Origin: Pseudomonas sp.
GTDB lineage: Bacteria > Pseudomonadota > Gammaproteobacteria > Pseudomonadales > Pseudomonadaceae
NCBI RefSeq assembly: GCF_030698175.1
Contig: NZ_JAUYNT010000015.1
Coordinates: 104,659-168,658, forward strand
Reading direction: 5' to 3'
Length of the DNA: 64,000 nucleotides
Shown here: positions 41,704 to 50,964 of the stretch, in pieces
Position numbering within the stretch: the stretch's first letter is position 1
Layout: each line of letters opens with the position of its first letter
Program-made: the position numbers and the translations under genes
The notes under the pieces: model-generated
What the model was told of the DNA's origin: nothing
The model's input: the letters and a program-made list of their open reading frames with translations, nothing else
Databases searched by the model: none

Positions 41704-41729
41704 AACTGGCGAGCAGCGGGTGCAGGCGC

Positions 41730-42308
41730 TTACTGACCGAGCAGATCGTTCATGGCGATGATTTGTTCGGCCACTTGAATCAGCTTCTGTTGGCGGCTCA
41801 TGGCTTGGCGGCGCATCAGGGTGTAGGCCTCTTCTTCGTTGCAGTTTTTCATCTGCATCAGCATGCCCTTGGCCAACTCGACCCGTTTGCGCTCGGCCAT
41901 TTGCTGGTCGCGGGCGTTCAGCTGGGCGCGCAGGGCTTGGTCGCTTTCAAAACGCACCATGGCCACGTCGAGGATCGGTTTCAGGCGCTGCGACTGAATC
42001 CCCTCAACGATGTAGGCGCTCACTCCCGACTGAATCGCCTGGCGCATCACGTCGGGGTTTTGCTCATCGGTAAACATCACTATCGGCCGCGGCTGATCAC
42101 GGGTCACCAGGCAGACTTGCTCCATCACGTCGCGGCCCGGGGAGTCGCTGTCGATCAAGATCACATCCGGGCGCACCGCTTCGACCCGCGCCGGCAGGTC
42201 GATAATCAGGCCCGATTCGTCGATCACCTCAAAGCCGGCTTCGATCAGCGCGGCGCGCAGGCGGCCGACTTTTTTCGGGGTGTCATTGATCAGTAAGATG
42301 CGCAACAT
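41730..42308 (-). CDS. nasT: NasT, ANTAR-domain antiterminator for nitrate assimilation
   Basis: Response-regulator-like protein (192 residues from the ATG at 42308): receiver domain starting MLRILLINDTPKKVGRL with D-S-D-S-PGRD at the usual phosphoacceptor loop, a coiled coil, and a C-terminal ANTAR RNA-binding domain (about residues 130-190, VELAKGMLMQMKNCNEEEAY and MRRQAMSRQQKLIQVAEQII). It binds leader RNA of nitrate assimilation operons to stop termination; NasS holds it inactive without nitrate. Several in-frame starts exist (42377, 42356, 42341, 42323); 42377 overlaps the nasS stop. I prefer 42308 by family length, with limited certainty. Likely target: the nrtA leader. Confidence 0.88.
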   Translation of the reverse strand: MLRILLINDTPKKVGRLRAALIEAGFEVIDESGLIIDLPARVEAVRPDVILIDSDSPGRDVMEQVCLVTRDQPRPIVMFTDEQNPDVMRQAIQSGVSAYIVEGIQSQRLKPILDVAMVRFESDQALRAQLNARDQQMAERKRVELAKGMLMQMKNCNEEEAYTLMRRQAMSRQQKLIQVAEQIIAMNDLLGQ

Positions 42309-42370
42309 TTTTGCAGCTATGCCCATTGCAGACGGGTCCATTGACGAAGTTTCCATTAACGACAGTCTCC

Positions 42371-43594
42371 CTAGCATGAGACGAGAGTTTGGCGGGCATC
42401 GCTTAACGCGTGCAGTTCAAAACTGCGGGCGTAGCCTGCGGGATCGCTGCCATCCCATAGTTTGCCATCAATCAGGGTCGAGCTGCGCATGGCGTCGGCT
42501 GGAATGGCAATGCCCAGATGGCTGGCGGCTTGGCGGTACAGCTCAAGCTGCTGAACCTGCTGGGCAACGGCCAGGTAGTCGGGATCGCTGCGCAATAAAC
42601 CCCAGCGGCGGAACTGGGTCATAAACCACAGACCGTCGGAGAGGTAGGGCATGTTGACCTCGCCATTGCCGAAGAAGCGCAGCGGTTGCTGATCGAGCCA
42701 GGCATGGCCATTGCCATCTTCGTATTGGCCCAGAAAGCGCGGCAAGATGCTATTGAGCGGCGTATCAATATAGTCGCTGCCGCAGATCAGCTGCGCGCTG
42801 CTGCGTTTGTTTTCCTCGCTCTCGTCGATAAAGCGGCTGGCTTCCAGCACCGCCATGACCAGTGCGCGGGCCGTATTGGGGTACTCCTCGACAAAGGCGC
42901 GAGTGCAACCCAGGACTTTCTCCGGGTGGTCAGGCCAGATCGATTGGCTGGTGGCCAGGGTGAAACCTTGTTGCTCGCCAATCGCCTGGGCCCCCCAGGG
43001 TTCGCCGGCGCAAAAGCCATCGATGCGTCCGGCTTGGAGGTGGGCGACCATTTGCGAGGGAGGCACTACGACTGAGTTGACGTCTTCAAGCGGATGAATG
43101 CCCTGGCTGGCCAGCCAATAATTGAGCCACATGGCATGGGTGCCGGTGGGGAAGGTTTGTGCGAAGGTGAGCTTTGCACCGCTTTGATGCACATGCGCGC
43201 ACAGCGCCTCGCTGCTGGTCACGCCGCGGGCTTGCAAGGGTTGCGATAAATTGATGCTCTGACCGTTTTGCGCCAGCCCCATCAGCACCGCCATGTCCAC
43301 CGGCGGGGTGCCGCCAATCCCCAGGTGCACGGCATACAGCAAACCATACAAACCTTGGGCGGCGTCGAGCTCGCCACTAATCAGCTTGTCGCGCAGGGTC
43401 GCCCAGGAGGCTTGGCGTTGCAGGTTGAGGGTCAAACCGTAGGGCTGGGCAAAGCCCTGGGTGGCCGCCACGATTAGCGAGGCCGAGTCGGTGAGGGCCA
43501 TAAAACCTAGATTGATGACGCTCTTTTCTGGGGCGTCGGAGCCGGCAACCCAGGCGAGACTGTCGGTGCGGCTGTGGGGGTGAGCATCGGTCAT
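42371..43594 (-). CDS. nasS: NasS, nitrate-sensing NrtA-like protein
   Basis: Cytoplasmic periplasmic-binding-protein homologue that senses nitrate and controls NasT. It resembles the mature part of NrtA (GFAQPYGLTLNLQRQASWATL for the first lobe, LQAGRIDGFCAGEPWG for the nitrate-binding loop, LRRWGLL-type strands) but lacks any signal peptide, as expected for the sensor. 407 residues from ATG 43594; a GTG at 43615 would add 7 residues. Ends 63 bases before the chosen nasT start, with overlapping upstream frame, so the two are co-expressed. Confidence 0.9.
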   Translation of the reverse strand: MTDAHPHSRTDSLAWVAGSDAPEKSVINLGFMALTDSASLIVAATQGFAQPYGLTLNLQRQASWATLRDKLISGELDAAQGLYGLLYAVHLGIGGTPPVDMAVLMGLAQNGQSINLSQPLQARGVTSSEALCAHVHQSGAKLTFAQTFPTGTHAMWLNYWLASQGIHPLEDVNSVVVPPSQMVAHLQAGRIDGFCAGEPWGAQAIGEQQGFTLATSQSIWPDHPEKVLGCTRAFVEEYPNTARALVMAVLEASRFIDESEENKRSSAQLICGSDYIDTPLNSILPRFLGQYEDGNGHAWLDQQPLRFFGNGEVNMPYLSDGLWFMTQFRRWGLLRSDPDYLAVAQQVQQLELYRQAASHLGIAIPADAMRSSTLIDGKLWDGSDPAGYARSFELHALSDARQTLVSC

Positions 43595-43762
43595 TGCAGT
43601 TTTCCGTTTAAGCACAAAAAATCACTGTCCAGTCGGGAAATACCCGACCTTTGAGCGACGCCATTGTCTGATTTGTGCCTGCCGCCGTTGGCAGGTAAGA
43701 ATTTACAAAGACATTGCAAGCGATATGCCAGCGCTGGTTTTGATGCCTTGAATAAACACAAA

Positions 43763-43781
43763 ACCCCGCACAGGGCGGGGT
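43763..43781. terminator. Hairpin terminator after the small lipoprotein gene
   Basis: ACCCCGC / GCGGGGT with loop ACAGG; the minus-strand side is followed by TTTTGTGTTT. It would terminate the lipoprotein transcript (minus). Confidence 0.75.
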
Positions 43782-43804
43782 CAGGTAAACCGGTATAGCG
43801 GTGT

Positions 43805-44014
43805 TTAGCGTTCGAGAATCTGTTTGACCGTGGCCTTTTGGATTTGCTGGTCGCGGCCTTGGCTGTCTTCGAAGCGATACATATCGGTATCTTCGTCCAG
43901 GCGCGGCTTGCCGTCGGTGGTAATCAGTTGGCCATCGGTGGTGGCAATGATGTATTCGCTTGAGCAGCCCGTCAGGCTCAGTAAACAGCAGGCGGTGAGA
44001 AGCAATTTTTTCAT
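43805..44014 (-). CDS. YgdI/YgdR-family small lipoprotein (DUF903)
   Basis: 69-residue lipoprotein. The signal MKKLLLTACCLLSLTGC ends in the lipobox LTGC, so the mature protein starts at a lipidated Cys. The rest (EYIIATTDGQLITTDGKPRL and DMYRFEDSQGRDQQIQK) is the DUF903 fold known from YgdI/YgdR; the role is unknown. ATG at 44014 with AAGGG 8 bases upstream. Own terminator below. No regulatory clue. Confidence 0.9.
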   Translation of the reverse strand: MKKLLLTACCLLSLTGCSSEYIIATTDGQLITTDGKPRLDEDTDMYRFEDSQGRDQQIQKATVKQILER

Positions 44015-44092
44015 GGTGTTTCCCTTAATGGTTAAACAGCTAAAGCTGTCGCTACGCTATCGAGTTAGCGTCGAGTTGCCAATCGCTTAAGC

Positions 44093-44124
44093 AAAAAAAA
44101 GCCCCGCCGCGAGGCAGGGCTTTT
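44093..44124. terminator. Rho-independent terminator of acnB
   Basis: GCCCCGCC / GGCAGGGC, with loop GCGA, flanked by eight As and four Ts; in the minus direction the T run follows the hairpin, immediately after the acnB stop at 44141. Confidence 0.88.
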
Positions 44125-44140
44125 CGACAGCGTTAGAACC

Positions 44141-46741
44141 TTAAGCTTGAACGACCGGGATAGTGGCGTTCGCTGCAGCCTCACGGAACTCGGCGATCTG
44201 GTCGAAGCTCAGGTAGCGGTAAACGTCGGCAGCCATGCTGTCGATGTCGGCCGCGTAGACCATGTACTCTTCAACCGTCGGCAGTTTGCCGGTGATTGCC
44301 GCGACAGCAGCCAGTTCAGCCGAGGACAGGTACACGTTGGCACCATCACCCAAGCGGTTCGGGAAGTTACGGGTCGAGGTCGATACTACTGTGGAGTTCG
44401 GCTCAACCCGTGCCTGGTTACCCATGCACAGCGAGCAGCCGGGCATTTCCAAGCGCGCGCCGGCTTTGCCGAAGATGCCGTAGTAGCCTTCTTCGGTCAG
44501 CTGATGGGCATCCATCTTGGTCGGCGGCGACAGCCACAGGCGAGTCGGCAGGGTGCCTTCGACCTTCTCCAGCAACTTACCGGCAGCGCGGAAGTGACCG
44601 ATGTTGGTCATGCACGAACCGATGAACACTTCGTCGATCTTCTGGCCCTGTACGCTGGACAACAGACGAGCGTCGTCCGGGTCGTTTGGCGCGCAGAGAA
44701 TCGGCTCTTTGATGTCGTTCAGGTCGATTTCGATGATTTCGGCGTATTCGGCATCGGCATCAGCGGCCAGCAGTTGCTGATCGGCAATCCAGGCTTCCAT
44801 CGCTTGGGCGCGTCGCTCCAGGGTCCGTGCATCGCCGTAGCCTTCGCCGATCATCCAGCGCAGCAGGGTGATGTTGGACTGCAGGTATTCGGCAATCGCC
44901 TTCTCTGGCAGCTTGATGGTGCAACCCGCGGCAGAGCGCTCGGCCGAGGCGTCGGACAGCTCGAAAGCCTGCTCAACGGTCAGCTCGGTCAAACCTTCGA
45001 TTTCAAGGATGCGGCCGGAGAAGGCGTTGATTTTGCCCTTCTTCTCAACGGTCAACAGGCCTTTCTGGATCGCGTAGTACGGGATCGAGTGGACCAGATC
45101 GCGCAGGGTGATGCCAGGCTGCATTTTGCCTTTGAAACGCACCAGAATCGATTCCGGCATGTCCAGTGGCATCACGCCGGTGGCGGCGGCGAAAGCTACC
45201 AGGCCAGAACCGGCCGGGAAGGAGATGCCCATCGGGAAGCGGGTGTGCGAGTCACCACCGGTACCGACGGTGTCCGGCAGCAGCATACGGTTCAGCCAGC
45301 TGTGGATGATGCCATCGCCTGGACGCAGGGATACGCCGCCACGGGTGCGGATGAAATCCGGCAGGGTGTGGTGGGTGGTCACGTCGATTGGTTTTGGATA
45401 AGCCGCGGTGTGGCAGAACGACTGCATCACCAGGTCGGCGGAGAAGCCCAGGCACGCCAGGTCTTTCAGCTCGTCACGGGTCATCGGGCCAGTGGTGTCC
45501 TGGGAGCCGACGGTGGTCATCTTCGGTTCGCAGTAGGTGCCTGGACGTACGCCAGTCACGCCGCACGCGCGACCAACCATTTTCTGCGCCAGGGTGAAAC
45601 CCTTGGTGCTTTCGGCCGGTTGCTCAGGCTTCTTGAACAGATCAACTGGGCCCAGGCCCAGCTCGGCGCGGGCTTTGTCGGTCAAGCCGCGACCAATGAT
45701 CAGCGGGATACGGCCACCGGCACGAACTTCGTCCAACAGCACTGGGGTCTTCAGTTCGAAGGTGGTGATCACCTCGTCGGTGCCGTGCTTGCAGACTTTG
45801 CCGGCGTATGGGTAGACGTCAATCACGTCGCCCATATTGATGTTGCTCACATCGAATTCGATCGGCAGGGCGCCGGCGTCTTCCATGGTGTTGTAGAAAA
45901 TCGGCGCGATCTTGCTACCGAAGCAGAAACCACCGGCGCGCTTGTTCGGTACATTCGGGATGTCGTCGCCGAAGAACCACAGCACCGAGTTGGTGGCGGA
46001 TTTGCGCGAAGAACCAGTACCGACCACGTCGCCCACGTAGGCAACCGGGAAGCCTTTGGCGCGCATTTCGGCGATCAATTTCAACGGGCCGATGGCGCCT
46101 TGTTGCTCAGGCACTATGCCGTCGCGGGCCATCTTCAGCATGGCCAGGGCGTGCAGTGGAATATCCGGGCGCGACCAGGCATCAGGGGCTGGCGACAGGT
46201 CGTCGGTGTTGGTCTCGCCAGTCACCTTGAACACGGTCAGGGAGATTTTTTCAGCCGTGGCTGGGCGGTTTTTAAACCACTCGCCGTCGGCCCAGGAAGC
46301 CAATACGGCTTTGGCGCTGGCGTTGCCGTTTTTGGCTTTTTCGGCCACGTCGTGGAACGCATCAAACATCAGCAGGGTGTGCTTGAGTTGTGCGGCGGCA
46401 ACTTCAGCCAGCTCAGCGTTGTCGAGCAGTTCAACCATGGTGGCGATGTTGTAGCCGCCTTGCATGGTGCCCAGCAGCTCAACGGCGCGTTGCTTGCTGA
46501 TTAGTGGGGTAGAAGCTTCGCCTTTGGCGACAGCAGACAAGAAACCGGCCTTAACATAAGCCGCTTCATCCACGCCGGACGGTACGCGATTGGTGATCAG
46601 GTCAACCAGGAAGGCTTCTTCGCCTGCCGGTGGGTTTTTCAACAGCTCTACCAGAGCTGCGGTTTGTTCGGCGTTCAGCGGCTGGGGCACGATGCCCTGA
46701 GCGGCACGCTCTTCAACATGTTTGCGATAGGCTACGAGCAC
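44141..46741 (-). CDS. acnB: Aconitate hydratase B
   Basis: TCA-cycle aconitase, converting citrate and isocitrate. The N-terminal HEAT-like domain starts with [20 protein letters not shown], then the catalytic domains with [57 protein letters not shown] and the [4Fe-4S] cysteines in SCMTNIGHF and [11 protein letters not shown] used the GTG at 46741, eight bases after GAGG: the E. coli protein begins MLEEYRKHV and the GTG-started protein begins at the equivalent point, giving 866 residues. The longer open frame to 46840 adds 33 unrelated residues. The MITE-like segment lies 121 bases upstream. Confidence 0.95.
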   Translation of the reverse strand: MLVAYRKHVEERAAQGIVPQPLNAEQTAALVELLKNPPAGEEAFLVDLITNRVPSGVDEAAYVKAGFLSAVAKGEASTPLISKQRAVELLGTMQGGYNIATMVELLDNAELAEVAAAQLKHTLLMFDAFHDVAEKAKNGNASAKAVLASWADGEWFKNRPATAEKISLTVFKVTGETNTDDLSPAPDAWSRPDIPLHALAMLKMARDGIVPEQQGAIGPLKLIAEMRAKGFPVAYVGDVVGTGSSRKSATNSVLWFFGDDIPNVPNKRAGGFCFGSKIAPIFYNTMEDAGALPIEFDVSNINMGDVIDVYPYAGKVCKHGTDEVITTFELKTPVLLDEVRAGGRIPLIIGRGLTDKARAELGLGPVDLFKKPEQPAESTKGFTLAQKMVGRACGVTGVRPGTYCEPKMTTVGSQDTTGPMTRDELKDLACLGFSADLVMQSFCHTAAYPKPIDVTTHHTLPDFIRTRGGVSLRPGDGIIHSWLNRMLLPDTVGTGGDSHTRFPMGISFPAGSGLVAFAAATGVMPLDMPESILVRFKGKMQPGITLRDLVHSIPYYAIQKGLLTVEKKGKINAFSGRILEIEGLTELTVEQAFELSDASAERSAAGCTIKLPEKAIAEYLQSNITLLRWMIGEGYGDARTLERRAQAMEAWIADQQLLAADADAEYAEIIEIDLNDIKEPILCAPNDPDDARLLSSVQGQKIDEVFIGSCMTNIGHFRAAGKLLEKVEGTLPTRLWLSPPTKMDAHQLTEEGYYGIFGKAGARLEMPGCSLCMGNQARVEPNSTVVSTSTRNFPNRLGDGANVYLSSAELAAVAAITGKLPTVEEYMVYAADIDSMAADVYRYLSFDQIAEFREAAANATIPVVQA

Positions 46742-46861
46742 GGTTATTACCCTCATCAGTGGTCCCGGCCGGTTGTCCGGGACGCGCATCCAGAAATCAC
46801 CGAACCATGCGTCGTACGGCTTTTTGAGCCGTTTGACCAAGGTTTCAGTGCCTCCAACAAG

Positions 46862-47059
46862 TAGAAGCTGTTTTCAAAGTTTTACGCCGCAGGTAGGGCC
46901 TGATGAGGGCTGCGCTTAAGGTTGTGAGCGAAGTCGGCAACCTTAAAACACGTATTCCTGGCGGATCAGAGAAGTGGGCCATTTACCCGGCTGAGCAACC
47001 CGCAAAAATTGCTCAACGCCTCTCTGTCTGTGCTCGTGACGCTTTGAAAACAGCTTCTA
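46862..47059. mobile_element. MITE-like element, 198 bp, 18-bp inverted ends, between acnB and DUF1289 gene
   Basis: TAGAAGCTGTTTTCAAAG (46862-46879) and CTTTGAAAACAGCTTCTA (47042-47059) are perfect inverted copies. If the true element starts at GAAGC, it is flanked by TA on both sides, as with Tc1/mariner or IS630-type insertions. No gene inside; a Met-start frame at 46903 reads through it but has no support. It lies in the region where acnB promoter elements would be expected. Confidence 0.75.
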
Positions 47060-47216
47060 GCGGACATCGGCGCCTAAGATCGGCGCCTAAAATGGCCCGT
47101 CGATTCTACTGGATGTTGGCGCTAAAGTTAAGCTGCAAAGCCAAGGCCTGCGTGGTGTCGGTCTAGACAAAAGGCTAAGATGGCAGCCGCTTTTCTTCGC
47201 TGTGTATCGACTCGCC

Positions 47217-47693
47217 ATGTCCACGCAACCCATCAAGACGCCTTGCGTCGGCCTCTGCTCCACTGTTTACGGTGATTTAGTTTGCCGTGGCTGTAAGCGT
47301 TTCCATCACGAAGTGGTGAACTGGAATCTGTATGGCGATGAGGCCAAACGGGCGGTATTGCAGCGGCTGGAAGTCCTGCTGGTGCAGGTCATGCAGGGCA
47401 AAGTCGCGGTGTTTGATCCTGCGCGATTGCGTCTGCAGCTTGAGCAGCGGGCGATTCGTTTTGCGCCCCAGCAGTCGCCCTATTGCTGGGCCTATTTGTT
47501 GATAGTGCGCGGCGCGCGGGTGATCAGTCAGCTCGAGGCTTACGGTTTGGTGCTGCTGCCAGAATTTCGCAACTGGGCGCTGCCCGAGTTGCGCGATGCG
47601 ATTGACCGCGAGTTCTTTTTGCTCTCAGAGGCGCATTACGAGCGCTATATAGCCCCACGGTTTTTGCGTGAAGGGCTGGAGGCTGACATTTAG
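47217..47693 (+). CDS. DUF1289 family protein
   Basis: 158-residue soluble protein. The N-terminal third carries the DUF1289 Cys motif: TPCVGLCSTV, then VCRGCKRFHHEVVNWN. Four Cys suggest a small metal site. The C-terminal two thirds have no recognised domain (YCWAYLLIVRGARVIS, LRDAIDREFFLLSEAHYE). Found beside other housekeeping genes in pseudomonads. Start ATG 47217 or GTG 47202; neither has a good ribosome site. Followed by a bidirectional terminator. Function unknown. Confidence 0.85.
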   Translation: MSTQPIKTPCVGLCSTVYGDLVCRGCKRFHHEVVNWNLYGDEAKRAVLQRLEVLLVQVMQGKVAVFDPARLRLQLEQRAIRFAPQQSPYCWAYLLIVRGARVISQLEAYGLVLLPEFRNWALPELRDAIDREFFLLSEAHYERYIAPRFLREGLEADI

Positions 47694-47707
47694 CCGATAT
47701 AAGCCAC

Positions 47708-47736
47708 AAAAAAACCGCTCGTGAGCGGTTTTTTTT
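47708..47736. terminator. Bidirectional terminator between DUF1289 and USP genes
   Basis: AACCGCTC-GT-GAGCGGTT with A and T runs on either side (47708-47714 and 47729-47736). It can serve both convergent genes. Confidence 0.88.
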
Positions 47737-47748
47737 GTTATGTGGCGC

Positions 47749-48612
47749 TTAGCGCTGTGCGACCAGCTCTTCCAGGTGGTCAATCACATCGTCAGGCTTG
47801 AGCACCAGTACATCGCTGTCCAGGGTATCCAGGATCACTTCGGCAGTGTTGCCGATCAGTGCGCCGGAGATGCCGGTGCGGGCCACTGTGCCGATCACAG
47901 TGAGCACGGCATTGAGTTTGCTGGCCATGAAGGGGATCAGTACATCCGCTGGGCCTTCTTCGATATGCAGGCACTCGGGGGCGAGGGCCAGTTCGTTGAG
48001 GAAGGCTTGGCAGTTGTTTTTATAGCGTGCCTCGATGCTTTCCTTTAACTGAAAAGTTGGGTCGGCGGCCGACAGCATGGGGGATGGATAAGCGCTGATC
48101 ACGTGCAGCACGCCTTGGGCGAGTTCTGCAATGTCAAAGCCATGGTTGATAATGCTGCTGTGCAGCGCACGATGCTCGCCGTCGGCATTGCCGGCATCCA
48201 CTGCGGCTAAAACAGTGCCGTTAGTCCAGGGCTTATCGGACTTCACCATCAGTACCGGGGCTGGGCAATAGCGCAGTAACTTCCAGTCATCGGGGGTCAG
48301 GATTAGTTTTTTTAGCGGATTGTCAGGCGTGTGCTGCTTGATGATCAGGCCGCAACCTTCGGCTTGCTGCGCGGCGATAACGGTTTGGTGAATGCTGCTC
48401 AGCCAGTTTTGCTGGGTGCTGACACTAAAGCCCTCGGTGCTAAGGCTGGCGGCCAAGGCGTCGAGTTCGGCTTGGTGATCATGGTTTTTTTCGCACACCA
48501 GTAGGTGCAGATGTGACTGGGTCACCCCGGCGATCAGCTTGGCGCGCTTGAGAGCCAAGCCATCTGGCTGGTGCGGTTGGATTACAACCAGAATGCTGCG
48601 AATGGCCTGCAT
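47749..48612 (-). CDS. Tandem universal stress protein
   Basis: Two Usp domains in one 287-residue cytoplasmic protein, resembling UspE. The first domain begins MQAIRSILVVIQPHQPDG and carries LHLLVCEKNH; the second has VLAAVDAGNADGEHRALH and ends VIGTVARTGISGALIGNTAEVI-LDTLDSDVLVLK with the Gly-rich ATP-binding loop. ATG 48612 (five bases after GGGAG) is preferred over 48618, where the site is too close. An Anr-like box 62 bases upstream suggests induction in low oxygen, as known for several Pseudomonas Usp genes. Confidence 0.9.
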   Translation of the reverse strand: MQAIRSILVVIQPHQPDGLALKRAKLIAGVTQSHLHLLVCEKNHDHQAELDALAASLSTEGFSVSTQQNWLSSIHQTVIAAQQAEGCGLIIKQHTPDNPLKKLILTPDDWKLLRYCPAPVLMVKSDKPWTNGTVLAAVDAGNADGEHRALHSSIINHGFDIAELAQGVLHVISAYPSPMLSAADPTFQLKESIEARYKNNCQAFLNELALAPECLHIEEGPADVLIPFMASKLNAVLTVIGTVARTGISGALIGNTAEVILDTLDSDVLVLKPDDVIDHLEELVAQR

Positions 48613-48673
48613 GATCATCTCCCTGAGAATATTTTTGGCTAAGTTACTTTAGTCAAATTTTGCCGCGCCAAGC

Positions 48674-48687
48674 CTGATGCACATCAA
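48674..48687 (-). promoter_or_regulatory. Anr-like box upstream of the Usp gene
   Basis: On the minus strand TTGATGTGCATCAG matches TTGAT-N4-ATCAA with one mismatch. Centre about 68 bases before the start of the Usp gene. Inferred low-oxygen control. Confidence 0.6.
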
Positions 48688-48855
48688 GTTCTTGCGGCTT
48701 CTCGGCCGCCGTTAGCGCTGCATAAGTCCGTATAATGCTTGGCTTTTATGGCTGCGGCTAGCTGACGACGGTTAGCCGTTGCGGTGGACCGGCAAATTAG
48801 TTCGATCGGCGCACAGGCAAGAGCCTGTGCGCGGGTTGTTTGGGAGCGATGGGCG

Positions 48856-49461
48856 ATGAATTTTCCAGATATTCAGCAGTTTTTAGGCTGCCCAACGCCA
48901 CAAGCCTGGGTTGTGGCGGCGTTGGCTGATCAAGAAACCTTGCTGCTGGATCACAAGAACTGTGAATTCAAAGCCGCTTCAACTGCTTTGAGTTTGATGG
49001 CCAAGTACAGCAGCCATGTTGAGATCACCGAGGCCATGCCGCGCTTGGCGCGTGAAGAGTTGGTGCACTACGAGCAAGTGCAGCGCCTGATGCGTCGGCG
49101 CCAAATCGCCCATCGGCAACTGTCGGCCAGTCGCTATGCCTCGGGGTTGCGTAAATTGGTGCGCAGCCACGAGCCAGTCAAACTGGTTGATACTCTGGTG
49201 GTGGGGGCATTTATTGAGGCGCGTTCTTGTGAGCGCTTCGAGGCCTTGGTGCCGCATCTGGATGATGAACTGGCAGCTTTTTACGCGGGTTTGCTGAAGA
49301 GCGAAGCGCGGCACTTTCAAAAGTATCTGAAGCTCGCCTATCTGTACGGCGAGGCCGCCGACGTTGAGCGGGTCATTGAGAAGGTCAGGGCGGGGGAGCA
49401 GGAGTTGATCGAGTCGCCGGATAGCGAGTTTCGCTTTCACAGTGGTGTGCCGGCCGTTTAA
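48856..49461 (+). CDS. miaE: tRNA-(ms2io6A)-hydroxylase MiaE
   Basis: Di-iron monooxygenase that hydroxylates the isopentenyl side chain of ms2i6A37 in tRNA. 201 residues from the ATG at 48856, after GGGAG. The di-iron carboxylate/His motif is spread over LLLDHKNCEFKAAS, ELVHYEQVQR, IEARSCERFEAL and SEARHFQKYL, giving repeated Glu and the EARHxxK-type helix of ferritin-like proteins. Upstream in-frame starts (48784) add a stretch with no ribosome site. It stands alone, with 52 bases to the lpxH stop. Confidence 0.9.
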   Translation: MNFPDIQQFLGCPTPQAWVVAALADQETLLLDHKNCEFKAASTALSLMAKYSSHVEITEAMPRLAREELVHYEQVQRLMRRRQIAHRQLSASRYASGLRKLVRSHEPVKLVDTLVVGAFIEARSCERFEALVPHLDDELAAFYAGLLKSEARHFQKYLKLAYLYGEAADVERVIEKVRAGEQELIESPDSEFRFHSGVPAV

Positions 49462-49512
49462 CTCAGTCGGTGGCAGACTCGCTGCCGAGTCTGCCAGGCT
49501 TTTAACAGTCTT

Positions 49513-50232
49513 TTAGAGTGCGAAGGGCGCTTGCTGATAGCCGTTTTCGTCGATTTGCAGGGCCCAGCCTTGCCGGTCCCAGTCTCCCAATACAATACGT
49601 TGCGCGGCTTGGCCGGAAACGTCCAATGTATGGGTTTGGGGTCTGTGGGTGTGCCCGTGGATCAGGGTGCGCACGCCATATTTCGCCATGATTCGCGGGA
49701 CTTCTGCCAGCGTAACATCGGTAATGCTGGTGGCTTTTTGCCGGGTGTGCACTTGGCTTTCGTTGCGTAATTTGCGCGCCAGCTGACGGCGTTTAGCCAG
49801 TGATAAATGGTGCAAGATCCACAGGCTCAGCGGGTTGCGCAGCAGTTTGCGCATGCGCATATAGCCGATATCGCTGGTGCACAGACTGTCGCCATGCATC
49901 AACAAAACCTGTTCGCCGCATAAGTTGACCAGGCATGGATCGCGCAGCAAGGTGCAGCCGGCTTGCTGGCAAAAGGCTTGGCCGAGCATGAAATCGCGGT
50001 TGCCGTGCATCAGGTAGATAGCCGTGCCGCTGTCGCTGAGTTGGCGTAGCGCAGCTGCAATGCTGTGTTGATAAGGGCTCATGTCGTCGTCGCCGACCCA
50101 GACCTCAAAGAAATCACCGAGGATGTACAGCGCATCGCACGCGTTGGCGCGTTGCTGCAAGAACAATAAAAACGCCCGGGTAATGTCCGGGCGTTGTTCT
50201 TCAAGGTGTAGATCAGAGATCAGTAAGATCAC
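49513..50232 (-). CDS. lpxH: UDP-2,3-diacylglucosamine hydrolase LpxH
   Basis: Lipid A enzyme that cleaves UDP-2,3-diacylglucosamine to lipid X and UMP. The metallophosphatase signature is complete: [12 protein letters not shown] (D-x-H), [30 protein letters not shown] and LIHGHTHRP. 239 residues. Peripheral inner-membrane protein. The start overlaps the ppiB stop by four bases (ATGA), so it is translated after ppiB in one operon, as is common in pseudomonads. Confidence 0.95.
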   Translation of the reverse strand: MILLISDLHLEEQRPDITRAFLLFLQQRANACDALYILGDFFEVWVGDDDMSPYQHSIAAALRQLSDSGTAIYLMHGNRDFMLGQAFCQQAGCTLLRDPCLVNLCGEQVLLMHGDSLCTSDIGYMRMRKLLRNPLSLWILHHLSLAKRRQLARKLRNESQVHTRQKATSITDVTLAEVPRIMAKYGVRTLIHGHTHRPQTHTLDVSGQAAQRIVLGDWDRQGWALQIDENGYQQAPFAL

Positions 50233-50723
50233 TCAACGATCTCGGCGCGCTCGATGATTACATCTTCCAGTGGCACGTCTTGATGGCCGCCTTTGGTGCC
50301 CGTGGCAACCGCTTTGATCTTCTCAACCACATCCAGGCCTTCAACCACTTCGCCGAATACGCAGTAGCCCCAGCCCTGTGCAGTCTTGGAGCTGTGATCG
50401 AGGAAGTCGTTGTCTTTCACGTTGATGAAGAACTGTGCAGAAGCCGAGTGCGGCTCGTTGGTGCGGGCCATGGCAACAGTGCCGGATTTGTTCGACAGGC
50501 CATTGTCGGCTTCGTTTTTGATCGTGGCGCGGGTGGCTTTTTGCTGCATGCCCGGCTCAAAGCCGCCGCCCTGGATCATAAAGTTGCTGATCACACGGTG
50601 GAAAATCACGTTGTCGTAGTGACCGTCTTTAACGTACTCGATGAAGTTGGCCACAGTTTCTGGAGCTTTGTCGGCAAACAGATTTAGGGTGATAACGCCG
50701 TGATTGGTGTGCAATTTGATCAT
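50229..50723 (-). CDS. ppiB: Peptidyl-prolyl cis-trans isomerase B (cyclophilin)
   Basis: Cytoplasmic cyclophilin that speeds prolyl isomerisation during folding. 164 residues starting [16 protein letters not shown], as in the E. coli cytoplasmic form (MVTFHTNHG). The catalytic Arg and aromatic pocket are in [16 protein letters not shown], with [19 protein letters not shown] near the middle. An upstream ATG (50738) in the same frame would add five residues; the family start is at 50723. Precedes lpxH with overlap; 241 bases before the divergent glnS. Confidence 0.93.
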   Translation of the reverse strand: MIKLHTNHGVITLNLFADKAPETVANFIEYVKDGHYDNVIFHRVISNFMIQGGGFEPGMQQKATRATIKNEADNGLSNKSGTVAMARTNEPHSASAQFFINVKDNDFLDHSSKTAQGWGYCVFGEVVEGLDVVEKIKAVATGTKGGHQDVPLEDVIIERAEIVE

Positions 50724-50964
50724 GCTGGAATCCGCCATGAGGGTGATTGATGGGTTTTAACAGATTTGGCTGGCGCTTGCCCTGCGTGCGGAGGGCATAA
50801 ATCAAGGCCGTGCGGGGTAAATGGGTGTTTATCCTGGGTATTTCAAGCCCTATCGGCTGCGCCTTGCGGCTTTGCGGCTGTTAGGGGCTTGACGGGTTCG
50901 CTATCATAGGCGCTTTGACTTAGTCGGCCTACCCAGGCTGTGCACCTGCATGATCAAGGACCCC

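Noticed and set aside
44147..46504. Long open frame on the plus strand opposite acnB (785 codons)
   Set aside because: It is an antisense reading of a highly biased, GC-rich conserved gene; the acnB protein matches its family along the full length, and the antisense protein has no recognisable motif.
46903..47166. Open frame within the MITE-like element
   Set aside because: It crosses the element's right end into unrelated sequence and has no ribosome site or recognisable domain.
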